Of a stretch of DNA of 64,000 bases, positions 61,591-64,000 are shown piece by piece. Origin of the DNA: Anaeramoeba flamelloides (lineage: Eukaryota > Metamonada > Anaeramoebidae); the NCBI GenBank assembly GCA_027625915.1, contig JANTQA010000033.1:1-64000 (forward strand). The letters are read 5' to 3'. The translations under genes and the position numbers were made by a program. The notes under the pieces were generated by a model. The model was not told the origin of the DNA, made no database searches, and saw only the letters and a list, made by a program, of their open reading frames with translations. The first letter of the stretch is position 1. Every line of letters starts with the position of its first letter.

Positions 61591-63017
61591 AATTCAAAGA
61601 AACAAAAAAAAAAAAAAAAAAAAAGTTGATTTTGGTAAATGTCTTCTTTGAAATGAAATATTTTGAACGCAGAATCCTCGGACTTCAAAAAAAGAAAAAC
61701 GAAGCAAAAATATTTCAACATTTTTTCGAATTTCTCAGTAATAACAAAGCTTGGCGAATGGCAAAGATTGAACATTTTTCTGATTAATTCAAATTTTGAT
61801 GAATATTTTCTTCGCTTTGGATCTCTTTTTTCAAAAAGAAAAAGAAGTTAGTTGTTTCCAAAAGTATCAATCAAATAGCTGAAAAACTTTCATAGATCTA
61901 TTTTCCTGGCTTTTTTAAAAACTGTTTTTTTCACACTTTTTGAAAGCAACTTCAACTTTAACAATTTTGAATCAAAAAAAAAAACGATTTTGTAGCCATT
62001 TGTAAAAGGTAAGGTTTAAAGCAAAATATTTTTAAAAAGAAGAGTGTAGTTTTAAAAAAGTGTGAATAAAAAGTTTTCAAAAGTAACTATAAAATAGTTG
62101 ATAAACTTCAACAGGCGCCTTTCATGATTTTAAAAAAAAAAACAGTTTTTAAATGAGATATAGCCGAATTAATAAATCTTATTTTATAAAATATTATCAC
62201 TCTCGAAATTAATTACAAGCTGAAGAAGATCTTTGTGAAAAAATAATCTAAAAAGTAAAAAATTCTTTTTATGGTCTATAAGAAAATGAAAGGAGACAAA
62301 ATAAATTAAACTTTTGAACAATATAATCAGTTGAATAAATCAATTTTATTTGAGTCATTTTGTCGAACACTTGATTAAAAACTATTGAAAAATTTTAGAA
62401 AAATTTTATGATCGATCTTTTTTCAAAAGTTTGTCTTAATTGAAGAGTTATTCAAAAAATAAACGAAATTTAATTTTCAATTTTTTCTCTTTTTGAGGAA
62501 AAAAAAAGGAATTTTCAAAAATTTTTAAAAAACTCTTTTTTATTCTGAAAAAACTCTTTTTGAACTGAAAAAGAAAAAAAAATTAACAAGTATATGAAAT
62601 TGTAAAAATAAGAGATGACAAACTCTCAAATCCCAAAAATTTTACTATTTTTTCACTCTTGATTCTAAGTAACTACTACAAAAGTTGAGTTTAATTTCAT
62701 CAACTTTTGCAAAAAAATTAAGCTGACTATTCTTGATAATATTTCAGAAATAAGAACTTTAATTTGAGAATTGCTAAACTCTGGAGTGTTTTTTAATGTT
62801 GTCAATTAGCATTTAAGTTGATAACCCAAGTTATAGTTGAAAATGAAAGGAAAAAAAAAAAACATGAAATGAGCCTAATAGAACCTTTTTCTGGAATTTT
62901 TTAAAATTGATTTACAACCATTTTAAAAAAGTGAGTATCAAAAGCTATAAAAAGAGTTACATTTTTTTTTTTTTTTTTATTATTTTGAAGGAATGAAAAT
63001 AATTACCTCTGGCAGAT

Positions 63018-63220
63018 GTTAGGTTTTTTTAATTTGAAAGAATAGAGCAAACTCTATGATTTTACTCTATTCTTTTGAATCCTGGGAAAGCGCCGTTAGC
63101 TTTTTTTTAATTTGAGAAATAAAAAGAAAATTTCAAAAATATTCTTTTAATTTCAAAATTTAAAAAAAAGCTAGGCACTTGACGGCACTCTACGGCACTT
63201 GACTACACTTGTCGCACTTC
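63018..63220. repeat. Foldback element with decamer right end
   Basis: It carries a GTTAGGTTTTTTTAATTTGA arm, an AGAATAGAGCAAACTCTATGA-type hairpin, AGCGCCGTTAGC, and the AGAAATAAAAAGAAAATTTC palindrome. It ends with AGGCACTTGACGGCACTCTA and CGGCACTT units. Confidence 0.7.
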
Positions 63221-63274
63221 CCTAATTCCTAAATTTTTGTTTAGAATTTTCAATAAAAAATATTAATTTTCTTT

Positions 63275-63480
63275 ATCATTTACCAATGAAAAGATAAATA
63301 ATGATGTCTTTATTTTGAATAATATCAAAGATAGTATTATTTTTGTTTTTGTTAAATTGAATTAATTCTTTAATCCTAATGATTCGGTTTTCTTCATAGA
63401 ATGGGAATTCACATAAAAAATGATCGATATCTTCATCGTTTTCTGGATTGAAATATTTTTTGCCAAAAAGTGTTACTATT
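63275..63480 (-). mobile_element. LINE C-terminal fragment
   Basis: The minus strand reads KKYFNPENDEDIDHFLCEFP then FYEENRIIRIKELI. This matches the C-terminal IDHFL..P.Y motif of the LINE near 27.8 kb and of non-LTR reverse transcriptases generally. It is better preserved than the 27.8 kb copy, but no polymerase domain was seen upstream in the window. Confidence 0.6.
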
Positions 63481-64000
63481 AATTAAATAATAAATAGGAC
63501 AAAATTTTCATTTCATATTTCAAAAACTAAAATTGATTAAATAGCCTTTTCGAAAGTCTAACTCTTTAAAATTGAAAAGCGCTTCTGTGATTTCTGTTGT
63601 AAGTTTTTAAAAAGCTTCTAGTAAAAATATTTTTTTTTTTGATGATGAAACGAAACGAAATGAAACGAAACTTTTGAGAGGTTTATTTTTCATTTAACAG
63701 TAATCAACATGCTTAAAAGAGTGGGTCAAACAGTTTGATTCACACTTTTTTAAAATTTTGGTCCACTCACGCTTTTAAAATGTGTGTAGTCATAAAGCAG
63801 TTTTCAAAACTTCAAAGGATCAATTTTAATATGGAATTGTTAAAACCTTAGGTATGATCTTTTTGAAAATAACTTGGCTTATTCTTTTGAAAAATTTTTT
63901 TTTATTTTCATTTAATACTCTAAGATGTCCAAACAATAACACTAATACCAAAAAACGAAAATTGACGATACATTTTTAACAAACAAAACAAAATCTGAAA

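Larger units (their letters stand above)
61128..64000. other. Region downstream of alpha-SNAP exon 2
   Basis: Either intron of alpha-SNAP or intergenic. It contains an unassigned coding-like segment (61366-61590), a foldback element (63018-63220) and a LINE fragment (63275-63480). No alpha-SNAP continuation was recognised on the plus strand. Confidence 0.45.

Overview
This is a very A+T-rich eukaryotic window. By eye about four bases in five are A or T, with long A/T homopolymers. Genes have GT-AG introns, coding tracts are rich in Asn, Lys and Glu (poly-N, EK and EQ runs), and the standard genetic code fits every gene model. The gene set (USP9X-type deubiquitinase, Sec61 beta, alpha-SNAP, kelch-BTB protein, Crinkler/RHS-type ATPase) and this style fit a free-living amoeboid or metamonad protist. 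Anaeramoeba is my best guess and a dictyostelid-like amoeba an alternative; this is inference only.

Layout. 3592-6635 (+): a Crinkler/RHS-type P-loop NTPase-nuclease with a coiled-coil leader. 6.6-18.4 kb: no intact gene, but many mobile and foldback repeats, a decayed inverted kelch-like fragment near 11 kb, and three copies of an odd element with hairpins at its head and an almost G-free tail (10.5, 14.3 and 15.9 kb). 18481-26604 (+): a kelch-BTB protein in three exons, split by a 6.5 kb intron that carries several mobile elements and a CCACAGGAA-type minisatellite. 26.6-33.7 kb: intergenic, with a degenerate LINE that has been interrupted by a foldback element. 33727-50678 (-): a 3311-residue USP9X/FAM-type ubiquitin hydrolase. 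I assemble it from four coding exons whose phases all agree, across introns of 0.29, 4.97 and 1.76 kb. 54828-55215 (-): Sec61 beta, in three exons that include a start-codon-only coding exon and an 8-base microexon. 60445-61127 (+): the N-terminal half of alpha-SNAP; the rest is not found before the window ends.

The conserved genes are housekeeping functions: ER translocation, SNARE recycling and deubiquitination. They do not form one pathway. The non-coding DNA is dominated by five non-autonomous repeat families: a TA-flanked Tc1/mariner-like MITE (six copies); a TAA-flanked 460 bp MITE (two copies); a TTAA-flanked piggyBac-like MITE (one); a modular foldback family with ends built of GTGCCGTAGA decamers (about ten); and the hairpin-headed, G-depleted elements. 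The last family, the Sec61 beta microexon and the repeat-filled giant introns are the most unusual things here. All coordinates and splice junctions were read by eye; none was checked with RNA or database searches.
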